From Clostridia bacterium (lineage in GTDB: Bacteria; Bacillota; Clostridia; Oscillospirales; CAG-272), in NCBI GenBank assembly GCA_017453325.1, contig JAFTKK010000001.1, positions 1-35,483 of the forward strand: a DNA stretch of 35,483 nt, written 5' to 3'. The position numbers and the translations under genes were made by a program. Under the pieces are notes generated by a model. That model was not told where the DNA came from. It made no database searches and worked only from the letters and a program-made list of their open reading frames with translations. How positions within the stretch are numbered: the stretch's first letter is position 1; every line of letters begins with the position of its first letter. Positions 25,308 to 35,340 of the stretch are shown piece after piece.

Positions 25308-26183
25308 TTATTTTTCTTGATGTAAAAGTCTGTAAAGCTCATTTTTTGCCATGCCGCGCTCGCGCGCGGCTTTTTTGATGGCTTCCATGCGCGCCAGGCC
25401 CTGTTTTTCATAATATGCAACGTGGTCTGCGGGGGAGAGTGTCAGCAGGGGGGTGAGGTCGCTTTGCTCCTCCCTTTTGCCGTCGCCGCCCGCCACGATC
25501 AGCACGTATTCGCCGCGTGGCTCGGTGGTCTCATAATGTGCAATGGCACCGCCCACGGTCGTGCGCAGGATCTCCTCGTTGCGCTTGGTCAGCTCGCGGC
25601 AGAGCGCGATCTCGCGTGCCTCGCCGAAGGTGTCGGCAAATTCGGTGAAGGTTTCACGGAGGCGATGGGGCGCCTCGTGAAAGATCATGGTGCGCGTCTC
25701 GCCCGTCAGCGCCGAAAGCCTTGCGCGGTGCTCCTTTTTGTCGCGGGGCAAAAAGCCCTCAAAGCAGAAGCGTGCGGTGGAAAGACCCGAGAGCGCGAGG
25801 GCGGTGATGCCCGCGCAGCAGCCGGGAACCGAGGTCACGGTCACGCCTGCCTTCGCGCAAAGCGCCACCAGATCCTCCCCGGGGTCACTAATGGCGGGGG
25901 TGCCCGCATCGGTGACCAGCGCGCAGCTCTCGCCCGAGAGCAGTCGCTCAACGATCACGGGGCCGCGCTCGCGGCGGTTATGGTCGTGATAGGAGACAAG
26001 CGGGCGGGAAATGGCAAAGGCTGTGAGGAGCTTTGCGGTGTTGCGGGTATCCTCGGCAGCAATAAAATCCACCTCCGAGAGTGTCTTTTTGGCGCGCTCG
26101 GACAGGTCCGCTAAGTTGCCGATGGGGGTGGCGACCAGATAGAGCGTGCCGCCCACAATGCGATTTTTTTCTTCGGTTGACAT
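25308..26183 (-). CDS. rsmI: 16S rRNA (cytidine1402-2'-O)-methyltransferase RsmI
   Basis: The 291-residue protein starts at ATG 26183 behind GGAAAGGAT; the in-frame extension to 26228 lacks such a site. The tetrapyrrole-methylase fold shows GTLYLVATPIGNL (12-24), FIAAEDTRNT (40-49), LVTDAGTPAISDPG (89-102) and FEGFLPRDKKEHRARL. It 2'-O-methylates C1402 in the 30S decoding site. It is the last member of the holB-yaaT-yabB-rsmI cluster, although a plus-strand amidase gene now sits between it and yabB. Confidence 0.95.
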   Translation of the reverse strand: MSTEEKNRIVGGTLYLVATPIGNLADLSERAKKTLSEVDFIAAEDTRNTAKLLTAFAISRPLVSYHDHNRRERGPVIVERLLSGESCALVTDAGTPAISDPGEDLVALCAKAGVTVTSVPGCCAGITALALSGLSTARFCFEGFLPRDKKEHRARLSALTGETRTMIFHEAPHRLRETFTEFADTFGEAREIALCRELTKRNEEILRTTVGGAIAHYETTEPRGEYVLIVAGGDGKREEQSDLTPLLTLSPADHVAYYEKQGLARMEAIKKAARERGMAKNELYRLLHQEK

Positions 26184-26266
26184 ATAAGATCCTTTCCCGT
26201 GCGGTGACAAGGTCGCACCGCGCGGCATAAGATGGTTGTGAGAAAATGACAGAAAGGGTTTAGCGT

Positions 26267-26833
26267 ATGGCCATCAAAATTTATATTGACCAAGGACATA
26301 ATCCCGTCAATCCCAACGCGGGTGCGGAGGGGAACGGGCTGCGCGAGCAGAACATCGTGTATCGGATCGGGCAGGAGCTGGCCACGCTTTTGCGGCAAAG
26401 CGGCAATTACGAGGTGCGACTGTCGCGCCCCACGGCCGATACGCAGCTTGGCACCTCCAACGCGAGCAGCCTGCGTCTGCGCACCGAGGACGCCAACGCA
26501 TGGGGGGCGGACTATTTTCTCAGCCTGCACACCAATGCGTCGGAGCTGGCTGCCGCCACGGGGAGCGAGGCGTTTGTCTATTCGCTCGGCAGCGTGGCCG
26601 CAGCGCTTGCCAACGATATTTTGGCGGCGCTGCAGCGCGAAACGGGGCTTGCGCGCCGCGGGGTGTTTGCGCGCCCCTCGCTGTACGTGTTAAAGCGTAC
26701 CAACATGCCCGCTATTTTGCTGGAGCTCGGATTTATCACCAACGCGCGCGATGCGCGGCTGATGAACGAAAATCCGCAGCTGTTTGCCCGTGGCATTTAT
26801 GAGGGAATCGTGGCCTATACGGGGCTGGCGTAG
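26267..26833 (+). CDS. N-acetylmuramoyl-L-alanine amidase (Amidase_3)
   Basis: The 188-residue protein is a bare zinc amidase. Ligands are H11 (IYIDQGHNP), E27 (GLREQN) and H88 (YFLSLHTNAS), with catalytic E153 (LLELGFITN). It cleaves the bond between MurNAc and the peptide stem. There is no signal peptide, membrane segment or wall-binding domain. In Bacillus, CwlC-type amidases without a signal act during mother-cell lysis, and others are phage-encoded; either could apply. It is transcribed against the surrounding genes, with a GAAAGGG site, and only a weak possible promoter upstream. Confidence 0.9.
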   Translation: MAIKIYIDQGHNPVNPNAGAEGNGLREQNIVYRIGQELATLLRQSGNYEVRLSRPTADTQLGTSNASSLRLRTEDANAWGADYFLSLHTNASELAAATGSEAFVYSLGSVAAALANDILAALQRETGLARRGVFARPSLYVLKRTNMPAILLELGFITNARDARLMNENPQLFARGIYEGIVAYTGLA

Positions 26834-26842
26834 TGAAAAGAG

Positions 26843-26867
26843 GGGCAAACGGTGTTAAAAACTGCCC
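26843..26867. terminator. Weak hairpin between convergent amidase and trmN6 genes
   Basis: GGGCA (26843-26847) pairs with TGCCC (26863-26867). On the minus strand it is followed by CTCTTTTC. The stem overlaps the trmN6 3' end (stop at 26855). It is short, so efficiency is doubtful. Confidence 0.35.
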
Positions 26868-27610
26868 GTGTCGTAAATTGTCTGTGCCCGCGTACTGAGT
26901 GCCGTATCGCCCGCCTTGTCATGCAGGCAGAGCGTGGGTAAGAGCGTGAGCCCCTCGCCGCCTCCCAGCTTGCTTTCAAGCAGCACCATCGCAGGGGTAG
27001 CGGTGGGGTGATCCTGCACGAGCACCATGCGCTTGGGCGCAAGCTTGTTTGCGTGCAGGGCGGCAAAGAGCGCATCAAGTCTGTCGGGGCGGTAGACGGT
27101 ATAAAAAAGCCCACCGTATTTGAGGCACCTTGCGGCGGCTGCGGCAAATTCCGCAATGCCGCCCGTCAGCTCGTGCCGCGCCATCTGCTTGGCGCCGTGC
27201 GGCGAGGAAAAGCCGCTGTCGGTGCGCATATAGGGCGGGTTGGCAAATACCACGCCCACCTCGCCGCCAAGGTCGGCGGGGGTGAGGGTGCGGATGTCAC
27301 GCGTGAGTACCCTCATGCTGCCCTCGAGGTGATTGCAGGCTACGTTGCGCGCGGCAAGCGTGGCCATTTCCTCCTGGATTTCTACGGCGATCACGTCACA
27401 AAAACGCCCCCGTGTGGCGGCTAAAAGCGAAATAATGCCGTTTCCGCACCCGAATTCCACGGCGCGCTCGCGCGGCGCGGGGCGCAGAAAGGCGGAGAGC
27501 AAAAAAGCATCGGTGCCGAAGGCCAGCGTGTTTTTCTTTTGAATGAGGACAAGCTTTTCGTTGACCTCGTCAAGCCGTTCGTCTGCGGCGAGTGAAAATT
27601 GTGAGGACAT
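26855..27610 (-). CDS. tRNA1(Val) (adenine37-N6)-methyltransferase family (YabB/TrmN6)
   Basis: The 251-residue class I methyltransferase has the SAM-binding VEFGCGNGIISLLAA (51-65) and the catalytic NPPY (124-127) typical of N6-adenine methylation. The N-terminal KLVLIQKKNTLAFGTDAFLLSAF matches the YfiC/YabB group. The start at 27610 follows AAAGGAG. In Bacillus the homologue yabB lies between yaaT and rsmI, as here. Exact tRNA specificity is inferred from the family. Confidence 0.88.
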   Translation of the reverse strand: MSSQFSLAADERLDEVNEKLVLIQKKNTLAFGTDAFLLSAFLRPAPRERAVEFGCGNGIISLLAATRGRFCDVIAVEIQEEMATLAARNVACNHLEGSMRVLTRDIRTLTPADLGGEVGVVFANPPYMRTDSGFSSPHGAKQMARHELTGGIAEFAAAAARCLKYGGLFYTVYRPDRLDALFAALHANKLAPKRMVLVQDHPTATPAMVLLESKLGGGEGLTLLPTLCLHDKAGDTALSTRAQTIYDTGSF

Positions 27611-27647
27611 AGCAGCTCCTTTGTTGAAAATGGTTGTCCCTATCGAA

Positions 27648-27687
27648 AAAGACCGGTTCTAAAGCCGAAGCCCTAAAACCAGTCTTT
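27648..27687 (-). terminator. Terminator after the ferredoxin gene
   Basis: On the minus strand AAAGACTGGTT pairs with AACCGGTCTTT (one G-T wobble) around a GGGCTTCGGC-containing loop, and the stem ends in TCTTTTT. It follows the ferredoxin stop at 27710, separating it from trmN6. Confidence 0.8.
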
Positions 27688-27709
27688 CTCATTTGCATTT
27701 TAAGCCTGA

Positions 27710-27880
27710 TTACTCGGCCTGGGGAGCGCCAACGGGGCAAGCGCCTTCGCAAGCACCGCACTCGATGCACAGATCAGCATCAACCTCGTATTTGTCAGCA
27801 CCCTCTTTGATCGCCTCAACAGGGCACTCGGGCTGGCATGCGCCGCAGGAAATGCAAGCATCGGTAATTTTGTAAGCCAT
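27710..27880 (-). CDS. 2[4Fe-4S] ferredoxin, clostridial type
   Basis: The 56-residue protein begins MAYKITDACISCGACQPECP and has a second cluster motif CIECGACEGACP. Each C-x2-C-x2-C-x3-C-P set binds one [4Fe-4S] cluster, giving a typical low-potential clostridial ferredoxin. The start at 27880 follows GGAGGTA. It has its own promoter (27925-27952) and its own terminator (27648-27687), so it is expressed alone although it lies inside the holB-yaaT-yabB cluster. It could carry electrons for pyruvate oxidation, hydrogenase, or the ATP-driven dehydratase system elsewhere in the window. Confidence 0.95.
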   Translation of the reverse strand: MAYKITDACISCGACQPECPVEAIKEGADKYEVDADLCIECGACEGACPVGAPQAE

Positions 27881-27924
27881 GGTTATGTACCTCCGTAAAA
27901 TAATAAACGCGATGGTTTGCTATC

Positions 27925-27952
27925 ATTGTAGCATATTTTTTGAAAAATGCAA
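27925..27952 (-). promoter_or_regulatory. Promoter of the ferredoxin gene
   Basis: On the minus strand TTGCAT (27952-27947) is followed after 16 bp by TACAAT (27930-27925) in AT-rich DNA. The start would lie about 40 nt before the ferredoxin ATG. Confidence 0.75.
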
Positions 27953-28019
27953 CCTTTTTTGACGAAAAAGTTTGAATAAATTTTTGTAAGCGGTGGGGGG
28001 TTTGTGTTTTTTTGTATGA

Positions 28020-29558
28020 TTACTCCACCTTTTCCTCGGCGGGGGAGTCGGGCTGTTCGGGTGTTTGGGGCTCCTGCACGGTCAGCTTATCGCGGTGATA
28101 GACCGCGGGCGCGGTGTTGTCCGCGTTGTCAAGCAGTACCTTGACCATGCCCGTCAGGGGTGTGGCGTCGGTGACGGTGCCGGGGCCGTCGGGCGTGATC
28201 ACGCGCGTGTCCTTTTTGGGGGTGAGCGCAGCCTCTGCCGCATAGCTCTCGTGCTCGTATCGCAGGCAGCACATCAGGCGTCCGCAGCATCCCGAGATCT
28301 TCGAGGTGTTGATCGACAGGCCCTGCTCCTTGGCCATTTTGACAGATACCTGCCCGAAATCCGAGAGGAACGTGGTGCAGCAGAAGGGCCTGCCGCACAT
28401 GCCGAGGCCGCCGATGAGACGGGATTCGTCGCGAATGCCGATCTGGCGAAGCTCAATGCGCGTGCGGAAGACACCCGCAAGGTCGCGGACGAGCTCGCGG
28501 AAGTCCACGCGCCCCTCCGAGGTGAAATAAAAGAGCAGCTTGGAGTTGTCAAAGGCATACTGCGCGTCAACCAGATGCATTTCGAGCTTGTGTGCGGCGA
28601 TCTTCTCGGCGCAGATCTTGAGAGCCTCGGTCTCCTTTTTGCGGTTTTCGGCCTCGTGGGCAATATCCTCCTTGGTGGCGCGGCGCAGGACAGAGCGCAG
28701 GGGCTGGATGATATCCTTCTCCGCCATCTTGCGATTGAGGAGCACCACCTCGCCGAACTCGGGGCCGCGTGCGGTATCCACAATGGCTGCCTCGCCGATC
28801 TTGAAGCGCTCGCTTCCCGGGGCGAAGAAATAGATCTTGCCCGCTTGTCTGAAGCGCACGCCGATGACCTCCACCGCCTTGCCGTCGGGCACGGGGAAAC
28901 CGCAGGGCACGTCCTCGATCAGATATGCGGCGGTGGCAATATCCACCTCAAATTCCTTTTCAAGCGCTGCGCTCTCCTCCTCGCTCATGCGGCGCTCAGC
29001 CTGTGCAACGGGGGAGAGGAAGGGGGTGACGGTGGGGACGGAAAACTGCGCATCCAGCTCGCGCTGCAGGCTCTCGCTGATCGGCGCCGCCTTGGGCGCT
29101 TCGGTCACGGGGGTCTGCTGCAGGGGTGCTGCGGCGCGGTCGTTTTGGCGACGGTGTCTGTCGCCTCTGCCGCGTCTGCTGCGTCTGTCGTTTTGCTTTT
29201 TCGGTGCGTTGCCGCCCTGCTGTGCGGGCACGGGAGCAGCCTTTTGGGCGTTGCTCTTTTGCTCGGCTGCGGGTGCGGGAGCTGCCTTGGGGGTGTTGCT
29301 CCTTTGCTCGGCTGCGGGTGCGGGGGCGCCGTTCCCGTGGCCGTGGCCGCGGCGGTTGTTCTTGTGGCGGCCCTGGCGGTTGCCGCCGGGTGCGCGGTGG
29401 TCGTCACGCGGCGCATTTTTTTGCGGCGCACGCTCCGCGCCGTTCTCGCGGCGGGGCTCCTGCGGCTTTTCGCCCGGCACGATAAAGTTGCCGGGGCGCA
29501 CCGAGATGCGCGGCTCGTTTTCTTTTCTTGACATAAACTTTTTGTTTTGCTTTTCCAT
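28020..29558 (-). CDS. yaaT: PSP1 domain protein YaaT (RicT) with long disordered N-terminus
   Basis: From ATG 29558 (GGAGAAACC upstream) the protein has 512 residues, against about 275 in Bacillus. The PSP1 core is at about 225-440: FRQAGKIYFFAPG, FKIGEAAIVDTARGPEFGEV, then GMCGRPFCCTTFLSDFG (C388, C393, C394) and ISGCCGRLMCCLRYEHE (C424, C425, C430, C431). In Bacillus, YaaT with YlbF and YmcA binds [4Fe-4S] clusters and adjusts RNase Y. The first 160 residues are disordered and Arg/Gly/Ala-rich, with three 15-residue repeats (APAPAAEQRSNTPKA, 78-92, and two copies following). It follows holB, as in Bacillus; yabA is absent. Confidence 0.92.
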   Translation of the reverse strand: MEKQNKKFMSRKENEPRISVRPGNFIVPGEKPQEPRRENGAERAPQKNAPRDDHRAPGGNRQGRHKNNRRGHGHGNGAPAPAAEQRSNTPKAAPAPAAEQKSNAQKAAPVPAQQGGNAPKKQNDRRSRRGRGDRHRRQNDRAAAPLQQTPVTEAPKAAPISESLQRELDAQFSVPTVTPFLSPVAQAERRMSEEESAALEKEFEVDIATAAYLIEDVPCGFPVPDGKAVEVIGVRFRQAGKIYFFAPGSERFKIGEAAIVDTARGPEFGEVVLLNRKMAEKDIIQPLRSVLRRATKEDIAHEAENRKKETEALKICAEKIAAHKLEMHLVDAQYAFDNSKLLFYFTSEGRVDFRELVRDLAGVFRTRIELRQIGIRDESRLIGGLGMCGRPFCCTTFLSDFGQVSVKMAKEQGLSINTSKISGCCGRLMCCLRYEHESYAAEAALTPKKDTRVITPDGPGTVTDATPLTGMVKVLLDNADNTAPAVYHRDKLTVQEPQTPEQPDSPAEEKVE

Positions 29559-29594
29559 GGTTTCTCCAAATTTTCGGATAATGTAGTGCGGCGC

Positions 29595-29637
29595 ACCGCC
29601 CCGTTCGGGGTTCGGTTCAAGATGCGCCGAGGGGCGC
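29595..29637 (-). other. Two hairpins between holB and yaaT
   Basis: GCGCC-gagg-GGCGC (29624-29637) sits directly after the holB stop. A second stem, ACCG..CCCC-gttc-GGGG..CGGT (29595-29616), follows. Neither has a T tract. They may protect holB mRNA or tune readthrough to yaaT in this 79-bp gap. Confidence 0.5.
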
Positions 29638-30693
29638 TCAGTCGTTTGCGCCCAAGAGCTTGGATAACAGGTGCGTGAGGGTGAGCTTGACGTTGGCATT
29701 GGCAGCCAGCGCCTTGACGGCTGCCTCTGTGGCCAAGAGCAGCTCAAGCAGGTGTGCCGTGGTGAAATGCGCGGCGATCTCGCCTGCTGCCTCCCGATCG
29801 GTGTAAAACAGCAGCGGCGCCCGATCGGTACGCGTGAGCAGCACAAGGTCTCGCAGGGCAAGGGAAAGGGTGGTCAGCTCGGCGGTGACGGTCTCGCGTG
29901 CCGTGCCGAGCGATTGCACCAGCAACAGCAGCTGATCAGGCTCCTTGTTGGAGGCCAGCAGCTGAAGGATACGCGTTGCGTGCTCGCGCTGCGTCATGTG
30001 CGGTCGGCGTGCCTCGGGGGCAAGCAGCTCAAGTGCGCGACCGATCGCGCCGCCCGACAGACTGAGTATGGCCTCAAATTCCTCGGGGCGCTCGCACAGG
30101 AGCGCGGGGGCACCCGCGGCCACGGCCTTCGGGTCCTTTAGCAGATAGGTGCGCATTGCCTCGCGCTCAATGGGCTGCAGACGCAGGATCGGCGCGCGGG
30201 AGCGCACGGTCTCAAGCAGCGCGCGTGCGTCCTCGGTCAGCAGCAAAAAGAGCACAAAGGGGGGCGGCTCCTCCAGCGTGAGGAGCAGGGCGTTTTGCGC
30301 CTGCTTGGTCATGCGGTGCGCGTCCTCGATGATATAGACCTTGATATCAAGATCGTTCGGTACGGTGGCGATGCCCGCGCGCATCGCGCGAATGACGTCC
30401 ACGCTCATGGTGGCGCGATCCTCCTCGCGCTTTACCGTGATGATATCGGGGCAATTGTCAGCCGCGATCTTGCGGCAAAACTTGCAGGTGCCGCAGGGAA
30501 GGGTATGCTGCGCGCTTTGGCGGTTTTCGCAGGCGGCAGCCATGGCGAGCTCGCGGGCAAGGAGATGCTTGCCGAAGCCGCGCGGCCCCTCTAAAATATA
30601 GGCGTGCGAAAAGGAATGCTCGCTGAATTCTCGGCCGATACGGCGGCGAAGCGCCTCGTTTCCGACAACGCGCGGAAAAAATACATCGGGCAA
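29638..30693 (-). CDS. holB: DNA polymerase III delta' subunit HolB
   Basis: The 351-residue protein starts at TTG 30693 with a near-perfect AAAGGAGGT. The clamp-loader ATPase fold shows HAYILEGPRGFGKHLLA (P-loop 36-42, with His where an ATPase would have Ser/Thr), a zinc-binding CGTCKFC...C (C67, C70, C73, C81), IIEDAHRMTKQAQNALLLTLEEPP and the sensor-1-like SRAPILRL. The degenerate P-loop fits the non-ATPase delta' role in loading the sliding clamp. It is the first gene of holB-yaaT, read from a consensus promoter at 30733-30761. Confidence 0.93.
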   Translation of the reverse strand: MPDVFFPRVVGNEALRRRIGREFSEHSFSHAYILEGPRGFGKHLLARELAMAAACENRQSAQHTLPCGTCKFCRKIAADNCPDIITVKREEDRATMSVDVIRAMRAGIATVPNDLDIKVYIIEDAHRMTKQAQNALLLTLEEPPPFVLFLLLTEDARALLETVRSRAPILRLQPIEREAMRTYLLKDPKAVAAGAPALLCERPEEFEAILSLSGGAIGRALELLAPEARRPHMTQREHATRILQLLASNKEPDQLLLLVQSLGTARETVTAELTTLSLALRDLVLLTRTDRAPLLFYTDREAAGEIAAHFTTAHLLELLLATEAAVKALAANANVKLTLTHLLSKLLGAND

Positions 30694-30732
30694 TATCGCA
30701 CCTCCTTTTCATCTATATATCCTCAAAATAAT

Positions 30733-30761
30733 ATTATATCAAAGATGGGGCGGGATGTCAA
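30733..30761 (-). promoter_or_regulatory. Consensus sigma-A promoter of holB-yaaT
   Basis: On the minus strand a perfect TTGACA (30761-30756) and a perfect TATAAT (30738-30733) lie exactly 17 bp apart. It is the best promoter match in the window and lies about 40 bp before the holB start. Confidence 0.92.
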
Positions 30762-30811
30762 TCCCGTTCGGGCGGAACTTTTCGGCAACTTTTGCGCGCG
30801 GGGGTGTTCGT

Positions 30812-30833
30812 CGGAAATGATTGCCGGAAATGA
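30812..30833. repeat. Short direct repeat upstream of glgB promoter
   Basis: CGGAAATGA occurs at 30812-30820 and 30825-30833 (13-bp spacing), 54 bp upstream of the glgB -35 box. It could be a regulator site for glycogen synthesis or chance. The rest of the holB-glgB gap holds the two divergent promoters and nothing else I can identify. Confidence 0.3.
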
Positions 30834-30886
30834 AAAAATATTGAATTTTTTGTGAAAATTTATCGAACAATATCTTACAAAAGCAC

Positions 30887-30915
30887 TTGCTTTTTTATTA
30901 GCAGAGTTGTATAAT
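30887..30915 (+). promoter_or_regulatory. Promoter of the glgBCD operon
   Basis: TTGCTT (30887-30892) is followed after 17 bp by a perfect TATAAT (30910-30915). The predicted start near 30922 leaves a leader of about 65 nt. Confidence 0.8.
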
Positions 30916-30930
30916 AATATATAGCATGGG

Positions 30931-30950
30931 GAGTTCTCTGCAAAGAACTC
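30931..30950 (+). other. Hairpin in the glgB leader
   Basis: GAGTTCT-ctgcaa-AGAACTC is a perfect 7-bp stem-loop near the predicted 5' end of the mRNA, followed by seven A. It probably stabilises the transcript. Confidence 0.45.
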
Positions 30951-30986
30951 AAAAAAATGCAAGTTTATCGTAAAGGAGAGGTGGGC

Positions 30987-32885
<1,899 letters not shown>

Positions 32886-32966
32886 ACCAACGCAAATCCC
32901 CGCAAACCCCTTTTTGAACCCCGTGACTCCCAACTTACAGTATCAAAAAACAATGGAGGATATATT

Positions 32967-34163
32967 ATGTTCAAGAAGAAAGAATGTGTGGCAATGCTCC
33001 TTGCCGGCGGGCAGGGAAGCAGACTTTACGCGCTGACCGATAAAACGGCCAAGCCTGCCGTCACCTTTGGCGGCAAATACCGTATTATCGATTTCCCCCT
33101 TTCCAACTGCGTCAACTCCGGTCTTGACACCGTGGGCGTGCTGACGCAGTATCAGCCCCTGGTGCTGAACGAGTACATCGGCACGGGCCTGCCCTGGGAC
33201 CTTGACCGCAACTACGGCGGCGTGAAGATCCTGCCCCCCTATCAGGGCAAGAGCGGTGCTGACTGGTACACCGGTACCGCAAACGCGATCTATCAGAATA
33301 TGCAGTTTATCGAGCGCTACGATGCGGACTACGTGCTCATTCTCTCGGGTGACCACATCTATCATATGGACTATTCCAAGATGATCGATTACCACAAGAA
33401 GACGGGCGCCGCCTGCACCATTGCCGTGCTTGACGTGTCTCTTGAGGAGGCCAGCCGCTTCGGTATTATGAGCACGCATGACGACGGCACCATTTATAAG
33501 TTTACCGAGAAGCCCAAGAACCCCGACAGCACCAAGGCCTCGATGGGTATATACGTCTTTACCCGTAAAAAGCTCTTTGATTATCTCATTGCCGATGCAA
33601 AGGATCCGAATTCCTCCAACGACTTCGGCAAAAACATCATTCCCGCCATGCTTGGCGCAGGTGAGAAGATGATGGCCTATTCCTTCGAGGGCTACTGGAA
33701 GGACGTGGGCACCATCGATTCGCTCTGGGAGGCCAACATGGATATCCTTGGCGACAACCCCACCTTGAAGCTCAACGACGGGCATTGGCGCGTGCTTTCC
33801 CGTCATGAAAACGCACCGCCTCAGTACGTGGGCCCCAATGCCGTGATCGAAAACGTGTCGATCACCGAGGGCTGCGAGATTCTCGGCACCGTGAAAAACT
33901 CGGTGCTCGGCGCAAACGTGCGCGTGATGGAGGGTGCCGTGGTCGAGGATGCCGTTCTTATGGGTGACTGTATCATCTATGAGGGTGCGCACGTCTCTTA
34001 CGCCATTGTTGACCGCGACGTCAAGGTTTCGCGCGGTGCCGTTGTCGGCAAGCCGCGCAGTGAGGCCAAGGGCATTGCCGTCATCGGAGAGGGCGTTGTG
34101 GTAGCCGAAAACGGCGTGATTGCCGACGGCGAGATCGTTTCGGATATGGGAGGTGCACAATAA
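32967..34163 (+). CDS. glgC: Glucose-1-phosphate adenylyltransferase, catalytic subunit GlgC
   Basis: The 398-residue protein has the nucleotide-binding [20 protein letters not shown] (10-29), [19 protein letters not shown] (34-52) and the catalytic-site Asp in [10 protein letters not shown] (D129). The C-terminal left-handed beta-helix (about 290-398) carries hexapeptide-like repeats ([20 protein letters not shown]). It makes ADP-glucose from glucose-1-phosphate and ATP, the committed step of glycogen synthesis. The start follows TGGAGGA. Its stop overlaps the glgD start (TAATG), supporting 1:1 production of the two subunits. Confidence 0.96.
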   Translation: MFKKKECVAMLLAGGQGSRLYALTDKTAKPAVTFGGKYRIIDFPLSNCVNSGLDTVGVLTQYQPLVLNEYIGTGLPWDLDRNYGGVKILPPYQGKSGADWYTGTANAIYQNMQFIERYDADYVLILSGDHIYHMDYSKMIDYHKKTGAACTIAVLDVSLEEASRFGIMSTHDDGTIYKFTEKPKNPDSTKASMGIYVFTRKKLFDYLIADAKDPNSSNDFGKNIIPAMLGAGEKMMAYSFEGYWKDVGTIDSLWEANMDILGDNPTLKLNDGHWRVLSRHENAPPQYVGPNAVIENVSITEGCEILGTVKNSVLGANVRVMEGAVVEDAVLMGDCIIYEGAHVSYAIVDRDVKVSRGAVVGKPRSEAKGIAVIGEGVVVAENGVIADGEIVSDMGGAQ

Positions 34164-35296
34164 TGACTGCTGCAGGTATTATTTTTTCTAATATTCACGA
34201 TGCAACCGTGCCCGAGCTGACGGGTCGCCGCACTATGGCAAGTATCCCCTTTGGTGGCAGATATCGTCTGATTGACTTCGCACTTTCCAATATGGTCAAC
34301 TCCGGCATCACCAAGGTGGGTGTGATTACTCACTATAACTATCAGTCGCTGCTTGACCACATCGGCAACGGCAAGGACTGGGATCTCGCACGCCGTACGG
34401 GCGGCATCAAGATCCTGCCCCCCTTCATCACCGCTTACGATAACGCTGCCGCAGGGCGCGTGTACTCCACCCGTCTTGAGGCGCTGATGGGCGTGATGAA
34501 CTTCATCGATCGCTGCAACGAGGACGTATTGGTTCTCTCGGACTGCGACGTCATTTGCAACGTAGATATCGCGGCCGTGATGAAGGCACACGAGGCAAAC
34601 GGTGCCGACTTCACCGCCATTACCACCACCGTGGATACCGCCACTCAGGTGCTTGACGATCATTCCGAGGTGCCCACCGTTGACGAGAACGGCCGTATCA
34701 CCGATCTCGCGGAATACAGCGGCCAGGAGGGGCACGTCAAGATCTGTGCCGATATCTGGCTTGTCAACCGTACCTACCTCAAGCGCGTGGTAACCGAGGC
34801 AATTGCCCACGGCTACAAGAGCTTTTATAAGGATGTGATCGTGCGCAACCTTGCCACCGACAAGTTCTTTGCCTATGAGTACGACGGCTTCTTTGCCCGC
34901 ATCAACTCGATGGAAAGCTACTTCAAGTGCTCCATGCGACTGCTTGATCCCGTCAACCGCGTCAATCTCTTCTACCGCCGCAATCAGCCCATCTTTACCA
35001 AGGTGCGCAACTCCGTGCCCACGCGCTACACCGAGGATGCAAAGGTTTCGGGCTCGATGATCGCGGACGGCTGCGTGATCGAGGGTACTGTGGAGAACTC
35101 TATTCTGTTCCGCGGCGTGAAGGTCGGCAAGGGAACTGTGGTGAAGAATTCCATCCTCATGCAGGATACCGTCACGGGCGACAACGTGCGCCTGTCCTGC
35201 GTCATTACCGATAAAAACGTGACCGTACGCGACGGCCGTGAGCTTTGCGGCTGCGAGAGCATGCCCTTCTATATCGGCAAGGGCGTGATGGTATAA
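34163..35296 (+). CDS. glgD: GlgD, regulatory subunit of ADP-glucose pyrophosphorylase
   Basis: The 377-residue GlgC paralogue lacks the catalytic features. The Gly-rich GGQGSR loop is replaced by IIFSNIHDATVPELTG, and SGDHIY by SDCDVIC (126-132). The fold is kept: FGGRYRLIDFALSNMVNSG (30-48) and a C-terminal beta-helix (IEGTVENSILFRGVKVG). In Firmicutes GlgD pairs with GlgC and raises its activity. The start overlaps the glgC stop by one base, with GGGAGGTG upstream. Confidence 0.95.
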   Translation: MTAAGIIFSNIHDATVPELTGRRTMASIPFGGRYRLIDFALSNMVNSGITKVGVITHYNYQSLLDHIGNGKDWDLARRTGGIKILPPFITAYDNAAAGRVYSTRLEALMGVMNFIDRCNEDVLVLSDCDVICNVDIAAVMKAHEANGADFTAITTTVDTATQVLDDHSEVPTVDENGRITDLAEYSGQEGHVKICADIWLVNRTYLKRVVTEAIAHGYKSFYKDVIVRNLATDKFFAYEYDGFFARINSMESYFKCSMRLLDPVNRVNLFYRRNQPIFTKVRNSVPTRYTEDAKVSGSMIADGCVIEGTVENSILFRGVKVGKGTVVKNSILMQDTVTGDNVRLSCVITDKNVTVRDGRELCGCESMPFYIGKGVMV

Positions 35297-35297
35297 T

Positions 35298-35340
35298 AAA
35301 GCGGTCTGAAGTAGGTGCATACAGGGGCAACCGCTTTTCT
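35298..35340 (+). terminator. Probable terminator after glgD
   Basis: AAAGCGGT (35298-35305) pairs with ACCGCTTT (35330-35337) around a 24-nt loop, followed by TCT. The stem is just after the glgD stop, and its right arm lies in the first copy of the 76-bp repeat. Strength is moderate at best. Confidence 0.45.

Noticed and set aside
28065..29531. Long plus-strand frame opposite yaaT
   Set aside because: The Gly/Ala/Leu-rich product mirrors the repetitive yaaT coding sequence; no start signal or domain.
30458..30712. ATG just before the holB ribosome-binding site opening a minus-strand frame
   Set aside because: The frame lies within holB in another phase and lacks any motif; holB from TTG 30693 with AAAGGAGGT is well supported.
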